NCBI RefSeq assembly: GCF_022024275.1
Contig: NZ_CP091804.1
Location: 3,552,501-3,616,500, forward strand
From: Sphingopyxis sp. BSN-002
GTDB taxonomy: Bacteria > Pseudomonadota > Alphaproteobacteria > Sphingomonadales > Sphingomonadaceae
Direction: 5' to 3'
Length of the DNA stretch: 64,000 nucleotides
Position numbers and translations under genes: made by a program
Shown: positions 54,411 through 63,152 of the stretch, piece after piece
Position numbering within the stretch: position 1 is the stretch's first letter
Layout of the letters: each line of letters opens with the position of its first letter
The notes under the pieces: model-generated
What the model saw: the letters and a program-made list of their open reading frames with translations, nothing else
The model's database searches: none
What the model was told of the DNA's origin: nothing

Positions 54411-56222
54411 TCACCGGCCCAGCTGCGCCATCGCGCCCGCGCTCTTTGCCGCGCGAACCAACTGGACGAGTTCGGTGCGATAGCCGAAGTCGTCGCGGCC
54501 GCGCGCACCGCTGACGATCCGCAGGACGTCGTCATAGGTCATCGGCCCGTTATATTTGCCGCCGCGCAGCAATTCGGCAAAGGCTGCGACCCCCGCGGCG
54601 AAGCGGGCGTCCTGCGGTGCATCCTCGAAACGGGCATATTCGACCGTCCGGTTGATCGGGGTCGAGATCAGCTGGCTGGTGTCCGATTTCGGCAGCTTGT
54701 AGCGGATCTTCACAAAGCCGTATTCGCCGGCGCGAGCCGTCGTCGGGCCACGCGGCGCCGGCGCGGCATAGCGCAGGTCGCCGATCGCGCGCGGCCCGCC
54801 GACCGGCGTGATCTCATAGATTGCCGTGACCGTCTGCCCCGACCCGACATCGCCGGCATCGACCTTATCGTTTTCGAAATCCTCGCGCTGAAGCATGCGC
54901 GTCTCGTATCCGACGAGGCGATATTCGGCGACGGTTGCGGGGTTGAACTCGACCTGGATCTTCACGTCCTTGGCGATCGGGAACAGCGTCGACGTCGCTT
55001 CGTCGACCAAGGTCTTTCGCGCTTCGCTCAGCGTGTCGATATAGGCTGCGGCACCATTGCCGTTCTGCGCGAGCGTCTGCATCAGCGCATCGTTGTAATT
55101 GCCCATGCCGAAGCCCAGCACCGACAGGAAGATGCCCTTGCCGCGCTGGCGTTCGATATAGCCCTTGAGCTCGTTCTGGTCGGTGATGCCGACGTTGAAG
55201 TCGCCGTCGGTCGCCAGGATCACCCGATTGACCCCGCGCGGGTCGAGGTTGCGCTCGGCGAGCGCATAGGCCTGCCGGATGCCTTCGGCGCCCGCGGTGC
55301 TGCCGCCGGCCCCCAGCTGATCGAGCACCGCCATGATCTTGCCCTTCTCGCTGGCTGGCGTCGGTTCGAGCGCGGTGCCGGCGTTGCCGGCATAGGTGAC
55401 GATCGAGACCCGGTCGCCGTCGCCGAGCTGGTCGAGCAGCATCGCGAGCGATTGCTTGACCAGCGGCAGCTTGTTGGGGGCGTTCATCGATCCCGAGGTG
55501 TCGATCAGGAAGACGATATTCGCGCGCGGACGCGTGGCCTGTCCGATGGCATAACCCTTGATGCCGATCCGCACGAGCTTGCGGCCTTCGGTCCACGGGC
55601 TCGGAAACACCGCGACATTGCTGCTGAACGGACGCTCGGCGCTCTGCGGCGCGGCATAATCATAGGGGAAATAATTGACGAGTTCTTCTGTCCGCACCGC
55701 CGCGGGCTGCGGCAGGACATTGCGGTTCAGCGACGCGCGAACGAAGGAATAGGAAGCGGTGTCGACATCGATCGAAAAGGTCGACACGGGTTCCGCCTGC
55801 GCCACCTTGAACGGATTCTGGTCGGTCGCGGTGAATTTGTCGCGGCCGGCGTCGCGGTAATAGGGCATCGCGGTATCGCGCGGCGCGGCGTTGCCGATCA
55901 GCGTCCCCGTCACGACGACATTGCTTGTTGCAGGCGGCGGGGGTGCGGGCGGGGGCGGCGGTGCGGGCGGCGGCGGGGAGGCCGCGCGGCGGGCAATCCT
56001 TTCGGCCGAGACGACGGTGACGGCGACAGGCGTATCCTGGACATATTCGGACCGCTTCTGTGCCGTGACGACGATTTCTCCAGCGGCCTTTGCCTCGTCG
56101 ACCGGAGGCGCGATCGCGGGTTCGGCGGCCGGCGAGGCGACGTCGTGCTGGCCGGTCGGCGAGCAGGCGGTGACGAGCGAAATGGACAGGCCAGCGGTAA
56201 GCATCAGATGAAAACGGGACAT
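54411..56222 (-). CDS. VWA (YfbK-type) lipoprotein with TonB-receptor-like N-terminus
   Basis: The 603-residue product has a lipobox VTAC (Cys20, Ser at +2, so probably outer membrane). EIVVTAQKR (49-57) and VQDTPVAVTVV (61-71) come next, then a Pro-rich linker and NVVVTGTLIG (101-110), all like TonB-dependent receptor N-termini. The YfbK set follows: VWA-N (NPFKVAQAEPVSTFSIDVDTAS), a VWA domain with MIDAS DTSGSM at 241-246, and a DUF3520-like C-terminus. The ATG at 56222 follows AGGGAGA. It lies between the sigma factor and TPR genes. Confidence 0.85.
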   Translation of the reverse strand: MSRFHLMLTAGLSISLVTACSPTGQHDVASPAAEPAIAPPVDEAKAAGEIVVTAQKRSEYVQDTPVAVTVVSAERIARRAASPPPPAPPPPPAPPPPATSNVVVTGTLIGNAAPRDTAMPYYRDAGRDKFTATDQNPFKVAQAEPVSTFSIDVDTASYSFVRASLNRNVLPQPAAVRTEELVNYFPYDYAAPQSAERPFSSNVAVFPSPWTEGRKLVRIGIKGYAIGQATRPRANIVFLIDTSGSMNAPNKLPLVKQSLAMLLDQLGDGDRVSIVTYAGNAGTALEPTPASEKGKIMAVLDQLGAGGSTAGAEGIRQAYALAERNLDPRGVNRVILATDGDFNVGITDQNELKGYIERQRGKGIFLSVLGFGMGNYNDALMQTLAQNGNGAAAYIDTLSEARKTLVDEATSTLFPIAKDVKIQVEFNPATVAEYRLVGYETRMLQREDFENDKVDAGDVGSGQTVTAIYEITPVGGPRAIGDLRYAAPAPRGPTTARAGEYGFVKIRYKLPKSDTSQLISTPINRTVEYARFEDAPQDARFAAGVAAFAELLRGGKYNGPMTYDDVLRIVSGARGRDDFGYRTELVQLVRAAKSAGAMAQLGR

Positions 56223-56332
56223 GGAGATTCTCCCTGACAACAGCGGCGCATGATCGCCCGCATGTCCCTTCGATGCGTCGGCGCAGGAAATCCTTGGCGG
56301 TTCCCGAAAAAAATTTCGATTATGGTGCGGAT

Positions 56333-56866
56333 CTAGTCGCCGGGCGCAGATTTCGGCGCGATCTGGCGCCGGGCTTCATGCATCCGCCACGATACCGTTG
56401 CCTCGGCGATTCCCAGGATTTGCGCGGCCTCGCCATGCGTCAGCTGCTGTCCCGCGACGAGGATCACGGTATCGCGCAAATCGGGTTTCAGACGCGCGAC
56501 CGCGCTTTCGATCCAGAAGCTGTCATAAAGATCGCGCCCGTCGGGGCCGCGCGTCAGCCCGGCCATCACGCTCAGCTTGCCGGCAAACCGCGCAAATGCA
56601 GAATGTTTCCGCCGGAAATCGCGACACGCGTTAAAGACGATGCTGCACAGCCAGGTGGTGAATTTGGCTTCGCCGCGAAAATCGCCCAGCCGTTCGGCGA
56701 GGATGCAGCAGACATCCTGCGCGATATCGTCGGCGTCCGCGCGCGAACCGGTCATCTGCCACGCGAGGCCGTGGATGCGATCATAATGGCCTCGCAGCAA
56801 CGCGGCGAAAGCGTCGCGATCGCCGGCCGCCGCTGCCCGCACCAGATCGCGGTCGTCATCCTCCAC
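56333..56866 (-). CDS. ECF-type RNA polymerase sigma factor
   Basis: The 177-residue protein has sigma region 2 ([46 protein letters not shown], motif positions about 15-60) and region 4 ([40 protein letters not shown]). Region 3 and region 1 are absent, as in ECF sigmas. It starts with GTG at 56866. Gene order suggests it controls, or is controlled by, the VWA and TPR proteins downstream. A GGAACC (56304-56299, minus strand) about 80 bp upstream of the VWA start could be a -35 for it. Confidence 0.9.
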   Translation of the reverse strand: MEDDDRDLVRAAAAGDRDAFAALLRGHYDRIHGLAWQMTGSRADADDIAQDVCCILAERLGDFRGEAKFTTWLCSIVFNACRDFRRKHSAFARFAGKLSVMAGLTRGPDGRDLYDSFWIESAVARLKPDLRDTVILVAGQQLTHGEAAQILGIAEATVSWRMHEARRQIAPKSAPGD

Positions 56867-57012
56867 GGGTCAGCGGGGCCTGGCCGCGGACGGAAGGCCC
56901 CGCTCTGACCGACTTGATCCCCCGGATAGCAGCATCGCAGGGGTTGTGCCTCAACTGCCGGGCGAAGGCCATCGCATAGTTGGTGCGACCGGCCTCGCCC
57001 GGCGGAGCGCCA

Positions 57013-57849
57013 TCAGCTCCTGATAAAGGCCAGCAGGTCGGGGTTGATGACATCGGCGTGCGTCGTCAGCATGCCGTGCGGAAAGCCGGGATAGATTTTG
57101 AGCGTGGCATTCTGCAGCAGCTTTTCCTGCAGCAGCGCGGCGTCGGCATAGGGGACGACCTGATCGTCGTCGCCGTGCAGGATGAGCGTCGGCACGCTGA
57201 TCGCCTTCAGATCCTCGGTCTGGTCGGTCTCGGAAAAGGCCTTGATGCCTTCATAATGCGCCAGCGCGCTGCCCATCATCCCCTGACGCCACCAGTTGCG
57301 GACGATCGCTTCGGACGTCTTCGCCCCGGGGCGGTTGAAGCCGTAGAAGGGGCCCGATGCGACATCGAGGAAGAAGCCGGCGCGATCGGCGGCGAGTGCC
57401 TGGCGGAAACCGTCGAACACTTCGATCGGCGTGCCGTCGGGATTGGCCTCGGTCCGCAGCATCAGCGGCGGGATCGCGCTGACCAGCACCGCCTTGGCGA
57501 CACGGCCCTGCGGCTCGCCATATTGCGCGACATAGCGCGCGACCTGTCCGCCGCCGGTCGAGTGACCGATGTGCACGGCATTGCGGAGGTCCAGATGCTC
57601 GGCCACCGCCGACGCATCGGATGCATAATGATCCATGTCGTGGCCGATGTCGGTCTGCGAGGAGCGGCCGTGGCCGCGGCGGTCGTGCGCCACGACGCGA
57701 TAGCCGTTCGCGAGGAAGAAGAGCATCTGGTTGTCCCAGTCGTCGGACGACAGCGGCCAGCCATGATGGAAGACGATTGGCTGGGCATCCTTGGGGCCCC
57801 AGTCCTTGTAATAGATTTCGGTGCCGTCGGATGTGGTCACATAAGCCAT
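57013..57849 (-). CDS. Alpha/beta-hydrolase of the cofactor-free chloroperoxidase family
   Basis: The 278-residue protein starts [20 protein letters not shown], with [17 protein letters not shown], the nucleophile elbow [21 protein letters not shown] (acid) and FPHGML (His). This is typical of non-heme chloroperoxidase/perhydrolase-type hydrolases. The natural reaction may be esterase or lactonase. The ATG at 57849 follows CAGGAGG. It diverges from a sensor kinase gene across a region with an inverted repeat. Confidence 0.9.
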   Translation of the reverse strand: MAYVTTSDGTEIYYKDWGPKDAQPIVFHHGWPLSSDDWDNQMLFFLANGYRVVAHDRRGHGRSSQTDIGHDMDHYASDASAVAEHLDLRNAVHIGHSTGGGQVARYVAQYGEPQGRVAKAVLVSAIPPLMLRTEANPDGTPIEVFDGFRQALAADRAGFFLDVASGPFYGFNRPGAKTSEAIVRNWWRQGMMGSALAHYEGIKAFSETDQTEDLKAISVPTLILHGDDDQVVPYADAALLQEKLLQNATLKIYPGFPHGMLTTHADVINPDLLAFIRS

Positions 57850-58159
57850 GAGATTCCTCCTGCAGGGACGGGGCGGATGTCCGTCCGGTCGACGGAACAT
57901 CGCACACGCACCTTGTATCACCATTATACGCAGGTTTCGGGTCAGTCTTTTCGAGGGCTAAACTTGCGTATGATGGCGCGGCGCTGCGCTTTCCGGAATC
58001 AGTGGCCATGGCTTCGATGACGAGCGGAAAGGATGCCCCGATGCCCGCCGCCCCGTGCAGGTCCGGTTGATTGCCATGGCTTCGCTGTTGCGATTAAGCG
58101 CCGGCTCGTCCAGCCTGCCGCCGTTCCGGCGATGGGCTCCCGGACGCCTGCGGGAGGCG
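57850..58159. other. Divergent control region between the hydrolase and sensor kinase genes
   Basis: Roughly 310 bp without a convincing gene, assuming the kinase starts at 58160. It contains the inverted repeat at 57921-57976. The kinase frame is open further upstream, with a GTG at 58055 and an ATG at 58076, so part of this may be coding. Confidence 0.5.
57921..57976. promoter_or_regulatory. Inverted pair of TGCGTATRATGG motifs
   Basis: CCATTATACGCA (57921-57932) and TGCGTATGATGG (57965-57976) are inverted copies differing at one base. Each contains a TATRAT that could be a -10, one pointing to the chloroperoxidase-type gene and one to the kinase. No consensus -35 is in place, which would fit activator-dependent promoters. 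A third copy occurs at 60313. Confidence 0.6.
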
Positions 58160-59680
58160 ATGATGCACGGAGATGCCGATAGCCGGCGGCTGGCCAGACG
58201 CCGTTATGGCGCCGGAGCGCTGCTGCTGGCGCTCGCCATCTTTGCGCTCGATATCCTCACACCGCTGCAGGGCGCGGTCGCCGTTCTGTATACGATCATC
58301 GTGCTGCTCGTATCGCGCGGGCACGACCGGGGGCTCATTCTGGCTGCCGGCGGAACTTCGGTCCTTCTCGCTTGCGCCGGCTATTATATCAGCCATTGGG
58401 GCGAACCCCTCGATTCTGCGGCGATGCGGCTGGGCGTCAGCCTGACGGCGATCGGCATAACCACCTGGCTTTGCGTCCGCAATCAGGCGGCGGCCGAAGA
58501 GCATCGCAGGTCCGAGGAGCGCTATCGCACCATCTTCAACGCGGCCGGTCTGCCGATATGGGAAGGCGACTGGTCGGAGGCGCACGCCGTTTCGCTGCGG
58601 GGCGAGAAACTCGATGCCGGGGTGATCGACCGCATCGCGCGCTCGGCGACGATCCGCGATGCCAACGATGCTGCCGCGCGATTGTTCGGCCATGCCGATC
58701 GCGGCGCGCTCGTCGGCGGGACGATCGTCGCGCATCATACGCCTGCCGCCGAAGCGACGCTCGGTCATATCGTCGAGGCGCTCGCCCGCGGCGATGCCGC
58801 GATCGAGGAGGAAACCCAGTTCCTCTCGGCCTCCGGCGAGGTGATCGACGTCGTGCTGCGCGTCACGCTGCCCCCGGGCGCCGATGGCTGGAAACGCGTG
58901 CTGGTGATGGCGCTCGACGTGACCGAACGGAACCGCGCGCAAGCGCGTCTCGCGCAATCGCAGACCGAGCTTACCCATATGTCCCGCATCACGACGCTCG
59001 GCCAGCTCGCGGCCTCGATCGCGCACGAGGTGAACCAGCCGCTGTCGGCGGTCGTCACCTATGCGAAATCGGGCCGGCGATGGCTCGCGCGCGAAGCGCC
59101 CGAGGCGCCCGAAGTCGCCGACTGCCTCGATCAGATTGCCGCCAACGGAACGCGCGCCGCGGACGTGATCGCGCGGATACGCGACATGGCGCGCAAGGCC
59201 GACCCCGAACGGAGTCTGGTTGCGCTGGTGCGGCTGATCGACGAGACCGTCGCCTTGCTTCGCCGCGATCTTCAGACCCACGGGGTTGCGATACGCGTCA
59301 CCGTTCCCGCGGACCTGCCAGCGGTTGCGGGCGACCGTGTGCAGATTCAGCAGGTGTTGATGAACCTGATGCTGAACGCCGAACAGGCGATGGCGGACAT
59401 CGCGCTCGAACAGCGCGAGTTGTCCATCGAGGCCCGGCGGGACGGGGACGGCGTAATCGTGGCGGTGCGCGATTGCGGTACGGGCATCGCGAATGATCCC
59501 GAAAGCCTGTTCGTTCCCTTTTTCACGACCAAGGCGACCGGGCTCGGCATGGGTCTTTCGATATGCCGTTCGATCATCGAGCAGCATGGCGGTGCCTTGT
59601 CGGCGTCGAACAATCCCGATCATGGCGCGACCTTCCGGTTTCGCCTGCCGGTCGCGGATGAGGAGGGGGTTTTGTCATGA
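58160..59680 (+). CDS. FixL-like membrane PAS sensor histidine kinase
   Basis: From the ATG at 58160 (GGAGG four bases upstream) the 506-residue protein has four TM helices in the first 115 residues ([19 protein letters not shown] onward). A PAS domain with [20 protein letters not shown] follows, then an H-box [20 protein letters not shown] near 285 with the phospho-acceptor His. The ATPase motifs are [22 protein letters not shown] and [13 protein letters not shown]. No heme-PAS signature is evident. The stop overlaps the response regulator start (ATGA). Confidence 0.9.
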   Translation: MMHGDADSRRLARRRYGAGALLLALAIFALDILTPLQGAVAVLYTIIVLLVSRGHDRGLILAAGGTSVLLACAGYYISHWGEPLDSAAMRLGVSLTAIGITTWLCVRNQAAAEEHRRSEERYRTIFNAAGLPIWEGDWSEAHAVSLRGEKLDAGVIDRIARSATIRDANDAAARLFGHADRGALVGGTIVAHHTPAAEATLGHIVEALARGDAAIEEETQFLSASGEVIDVVLRVTLPPGADGWKRVLVMALDVTERNRAQARLAQSQTELTHMSRITTLGQLAASIAHEVNQPLSAVVTYAKSGRRWLAREAPEAPEVADCLDQIAANGTRAADVIARIRDMARKADPERSLVALVRLIDETVALLRRDLQTHGVAIRVTVPADLPAVAGDRVQIQQVLMNLMLNAEQAMADIALEQRELSIEARRDGDGVIVAVRDCGTGIANDPESLFVPFFTTKATGLGMGLSICRSIIEQHGGALSASNNPDHGATFRFRLPVADEEGVLS

Positions 59681-60315
59681 CGGGTGGCCAGCTGGTTCAT
59701 GTGATCGACGACGATCCCGGCGTGCGCGGCGCGCTCGGCAGCCTGCTGCGCTCGGCCGGCTACGACGTCGCATTGCATGCGACGACCGGTGATTTCCGGG
59801 CGGTCGCTGCTTCGGATACCGCATCCTGCCTCGTGCTCGACGTCCGGTTGCAGGGCGAGAGCGGGCTCGATTTTCAGGAGTGGTTGGTGGCGGAAGGCAG
59901 GGAGATTCCGGTGATTCTCATCACCGGTCACGGCGACATCCCGATGACGGTGCGCGGGATGAAGGCCGGCGCGGTCGATTTTCTTCCCAAGCCTTTCAGC
60001 GATGAACAGATGCTCGATGCGGTGGGCAGCGCGATTGCCAAAAGCGAGGCGCAACTGGCCGCCGCCGCCGGAAACGCCGAACTCGCCCGGCATTATGCGA
60101 CGCTGACGGCGCGCGAGGCGGAGGTCATGGGGCTCGTCGTCACCGGGCTTATGAACAAGCAGGTCGCGGCGCGGCTCGACTTGTCCGAAATCACGGTGAA
60201 GATCCATCGCGGCAACGTCATGCGCAAGATGGCGGCCCAATCGCTGGCGGATCTCGTCCGCATGGCCGAGCTGCTGGGTATCCGGGACGAGACCATCCAC
60301 CGCTTTAATATCTGA
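59677..60315 (+). CDS. FixJ-family response regulator (REC plus LuxR-type HTH)
   Basis: The 212-residue protein has a receiver domain with acidic pocket IDDDPG (10-15), phospho-acceptor Asp55 ([12 protein letters not shown]) and Lys in LPKPFSD. A C-terminal LuxR-type HTH follows ([43 protein letters not shown]). It is translationally coupled to the kinase and is its probable partner. The TGAGTATGATAG motif overlaps its stop codon. Confidence 0.95.
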   Translation: MTGGQLVHVIDDDPGVRGALGSLLRSAGYDVALHATTGDFRAVAASDTASCLVLDVRLQGESGLDFQEWLVAEGREIPVILITGHGDIPMTVRGMKAGAVDFLPKPFSDEQMLDAVGSAIAKSEAQLAAAAGNAELARHYATLTAREAEVMGLVVTGLMNKQVAARLDLSEITVKIHRGNVMRKMAAQSLADLVRMAELLGIRDETIHRFNI

Positions 60316-60326
60316 GTATGATAGCG
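60313..60326 (+). promoter_or_regulatory. Third TGMGTATRATRGCG motif, upstream of the receiver-only gene
   Basis: TGAGTATGATAGCG matches TGCGTATGATGGCG at 57965-57978 in 12 of 14 positions. It lies 75 bp upstream of the receiver-only protein gene and contains the same TATGAT. This may mark a promoter controlled by the two-component pair. Confidence 0.5.
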
Positions 60327-60400
60327 AAATCGCTCGCAGCGCCGCATGATGCAACAAGCGGCGGCCCTTGCCGTGCGGTTTCGCTGGAGTTCCGGGTTTC

Positions 60401-60766
60401 GTGTTTGCTTTGCCGGTCATAGCCATTGTCGATGACGACCCCGACGTCCGGGGCAGCCTCGACAGCCTGCTGCGCTCCGCGGCGATGAATGTGCGTTGCT
60501 ATGCGGGCGCGGAAGAGATGCTGGCTTCGGCCTCAGAAGGCGAACTCGCCTGCATCGTTACCGACCTTCACATGCCGGGATTGACCGGTCTCGATCTGCA
60601 GGCCGAACTGGCGCGGCGGGGATGGGGCGTGCCGCTGATCATGATGACGGCCTATCCGACCGACGCCGTGCGCCAGCAGGCGCTCCGCGGAGGGGCGTCG
60701 GCTTTCCTGGCCAAGCCGATCGACCCTGACGGCCTGATCGAGGCGATCGAACGGGCGATTTCCTGA
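60401..60766 (+). CDS. Receiver-only response regulator (FixJ-type REC)
   Basis: The 121-residue protein is one receiver domain: IVDDDPDVRGSLDSLLRSA, Asp55 in VTDLHMPGLTGLDL, MMTAYPTDAVRQQALRGGASAFLAKPID. It has no output domain. It resembles the receiver of the upstream FixJ-like protein, including DDDPxVRGxLxSLLRSA, and could act as a phosphate sink or competitor for the same kinase. It starts with GTG at 60401 after GGAG. Confidence 0.88.
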   Translation: MFALPVIAIVDDDPDVRGSLDSLLRSAAMNVRCYAGAEEMLASASEGELACIVTDLHMPGLTGLDLQAELARRGWGVPLIMMTAYPTDAVRQQALRGGASAFLAKPIDPDGLIEAIERAIS

Positions 60767-60962
60767 CCGCGACAGTCCGGCGATCGCGGCGGATGTTCGC
60801 CGCCGACGGGAACTCCGGAAGACGATGTCAGGCCCGAAATCCTCGTTTCTGCATCCTTGCCGAGGATGTTAGGCCTTGCGGCAGGGGAGGGGGCGTCTAT
60901 TGAATTGAGCCTGAAACCGGTCGAAGCCGCAAAAACAGAAGTTTCAGGGACGTTCCCGCCTC

Positions 60963-63152
60963 ATGCAAGATGCCACCGAGCCACCGCTTTCGCCTTCGCG
61001 TGACGGCGATCCCGCAAACGGGCCGGCGGTGGACCCATCGCTCGCCTGTTTTCTCCTCCTCGCAAGATTTCTGGGCGTCCCCGCCGATCCGGGGCAGATC
61101 GTCCACGAGCGTGGGCGCGGTGACGATCCGTTCGGGCTCGAAGATCTCGGACGCGTCGCCAAGCGGCTGGATCTGACTGCGCGCATTCGCGATGCCAGCG
61201 TCTCCGACTTTCCGAAGATGCCGTTGCCTGCGCTCGCGGAGGCGCTCGACGGGGAGGTCGTCCTGTTGCTCAAGGTCGAGGATACGGGGGCGGCTTCACG
61301 CTTTCTCGTCCAGCGCGGCGGCGGCGCGCGGCCCGAGATATGGACCGATGAGGAGATGCGCGCGCGTGCGTCGGGGCGCCTGCTGCTGATGACGAGCCGC
61401 GAAAGGATGGTCGGCGACACGCGTCCGTTCGACATTTCGTGGTTTATCCCGGCGCTCGTCCGCTATCGCGGGCCGCTGCGCGATGTATTGATCGCGTCCT
61501 TCTTCCTTCAGCTGATGGGGCTCGTTTCGCCGATCTTTTTCCAGCTCGTGATCGACAAGGTGCTCGTCCACCAGTCGATGACGACGCTCGATGTGCTCGC
61601 TTTCGGGCTGGCGGCGGTCCTGATCTTCGAAACGCTGATGTCGGGTTTGCGCAACTGGCTGTTCGCGCACACGACGAACCGTGTCGACAGCGAATTGTCG
61701 GCGCGGATGTTCCGCCATCTGCTCAACCTGCCGCTCTCCTATTTCGAGGCGCGCCGCGTCGGCGACAGCATCGCGCGCGTGCGCGAACTCGAACGCATCC
61801 GCGAATTCCTGACGTCGAATGCGGTTACGGTCGTGATCGATCTCGTCTTCACGATCATATTCTTTGCCGTAATGTATTTCTACTCGCCGTTCCTGACGAT
61901 GATCGTCCTGCTGTCGATCCCGCTCTATGTCGCGATATCGGTGCTGATTTCGTCGGGCCTGCGTGCGAAGCTCGAGGAGAAATTCCGCCGCGGTGCGGAG
62001 AATCAGGCTTTCCTCGTCGAGAGTGTCACGGGCATCGGCACGCTGAAGGCGATGGCGGTCGAACCCCAGATGCGCGACCGCTGGGAAAAGCTGTTTGCCG
62101 GCTATACGAACACCGGCTTCGACGTCGCGAAACTCGCCAACTGGGGCAGCCATCTGATCCAGCTCGTCTCGAAACTGACGACGGTCGCGATCCTCTACTT
62201 TGGCGCCAAGGCCGTGATCGCGGGCGACCTGACGGTTGGCGCGCTCGTCGCGTTCAACATGCTGTCGGGCCGGGTCGCTGCGCCGATCCTGCGGCTCTCG
62301 CAATTGTGGCAGGATTTCCAGCAGGTGCGCATCTCGGTCGACCGGCTCGGCGACGTGCTGAACGCGCCCGCCGAGCCCGAGCATAATCCGAACCGCGCCA
62401 GCCTGCCGCCGATCGCGGGCGCGATCCGCTTCGACAAGGTCCGCTTCCGTTACCGTCCCGATGCGCCCGAGGCGCTGCGCGGGGTCAGCCTCGACATCGC
62501 GGCGGGCGAAATGCTGGGCATCGTCGGCCCGTCGGGATCGGGCAAATCGACGCTGACCAAACTCGTCCAGCGGCTCTACGTGCCCGAGCAGGGGCGCGTG
62601 CTCGTCGACGGGGTCGATCTGGCGCTGGTCGATCCGCCGTGGCTTCGCCGCCAGGTCGGGGTGGTGCTACAGGAAAATATCCTCTTCAACCGCACAGTGC
62701 GCGAGAATATCGCGCTCGGCGATCCGACGCGGCCGATGGAGGCCGTGATCGAGGCCGCGAAGCTCGCCGGCGCGCACGACTTCATCCTTGAACTCAATCA
62801 CGGTTATGACACGGTGATCGACGAGCGCGGCGGCAATCTCTCAGGCGGGCAGCGCCAGCGCATGGCAATCGCGCGCGCGCTGATCAACGATCCGCGCATC
62901 CTGATTCTCGACGAGGCGACCTCCGCGCTCGATGCCGAGAGCGAAGAGATCATCCAGCACAATCTCGCGAAGATCGCCACCGGCCGGACCGTGATCATCA
63001 TCGCGCACCGCTTGTCGGCCGTCCGTCAGTGCCATCGTATCATCACCGTGGAAGCGGGCGAGGTAACCGAGGCGGGCACCCATGCCGACCTGCTTCGCGC
63101 CGGCGGACGCTATGCCCAGCTTCATGCGAAACAGATGGGCGGCGTGCAATGA
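60963..63152 (+). CDS. Type I secretion ABC transporter (HlyB-like, C39-like domain)
   Basis: The 729-residue protein has a C39-like N-domain (about 25-145). No catalytic Cys is seen at the usual site (DPSLACFLLLARFLGV; the Cys present is not in a QxxxxC context), so it is probably a substrate-docking domain as in HlyB. A six-TM export domain lies at about 160-435. The ATPase has Walker A GPSGSGKST near 522-530, signature LSGGQRQR near 626 and ILILDEATSALD. The HlyD-type gene follows with an ATGA overlap. The substrate and any TolC-type partner are not in the window. Confidence 0.93.
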   Translation: MQDATEPPLSPSRDGDPANGPAVDPSLACFLLLARFLGVPADPGQIVHERGRGDDPFGLEDLGRVAKRLDLTARIRDASVSDFPKMPLPALAEALDGEVVLLLKVEDTGAASRFLVQRGGGARPEIWTDEEMRARASGRLLLMTSRERMVGDTRPFDISWFIPALVRYRGPLRDVLIASFFLQLMGLVSPIFFQLVIDKVLVHQSMTTLDVLAFGLAAVLIFETLMSGLRNWLFAHTTNRVDSELSARMFRHLLNLPLSYFEARRVGDSIARVRELERIREFLTSNAVTVVIDLVFTIIFFAVMYFYSPFLTMIVLLSIPLYVAISVLISSGLRAKLEEKFRRGAENQAFLVESVTGIGTLKAMAVEPQMRDRWEKLFAGYTNTGFDVAKLANWGSHLIQLVSKLTTVAILYFGAKAVIAGDLTVGALVAFNMLSGRVAAPILRLSQLWQDFQQVRISVDRLGDVLNAPAEPEHNPNRASLPPIAGAIRFDKVRFRYRPDAPEALRGVSLDIAAGEMLGIVGPSGSGKSTLTKLVQRLYVPEQGRVLVDGVDLALVDPPWLRRQVGVVLQENILFNRTVRENIALGDPTRPMEAVIEAAKLAGAHDFILELNHGYDTVIDERGGNLSGGQRQRMAIARALINDPRILILDEATSALDAESEEIIQHNLAKIATGRTVIIIAHRLSAVRQCHRIITVEAGEVTEAGTHADLLRAGGRYAQLHAKQMGGVQ

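Noticed and set aside
53844..56237. 797-codon plus-strand open frame antisense to the VWA and TPR genes
   Set aside because: Long antisense frames are common in G+C-rich DNA. The translated product is Arg/Asp/Ala-rich without any recognisable domain, while the minus strand encodes clear YfbK and TPR domains.
52982..57012. tRNA-Met as an integration site for a genomic island carrying the sigma-VWA-TPR genes
   Set aside because: No integrase, no repeated tRNA 3' end and no change in base composition are visible downstream of the tRNA.
57885..57925. General-stress EcfG promoter (GGAAC...GTT) upstream of the kinase
   Set aside because: A GGAAC at 57895 is followed at the right distance by GTA rather than GTT, and many other starts in the window lack it, so the match is too weak.
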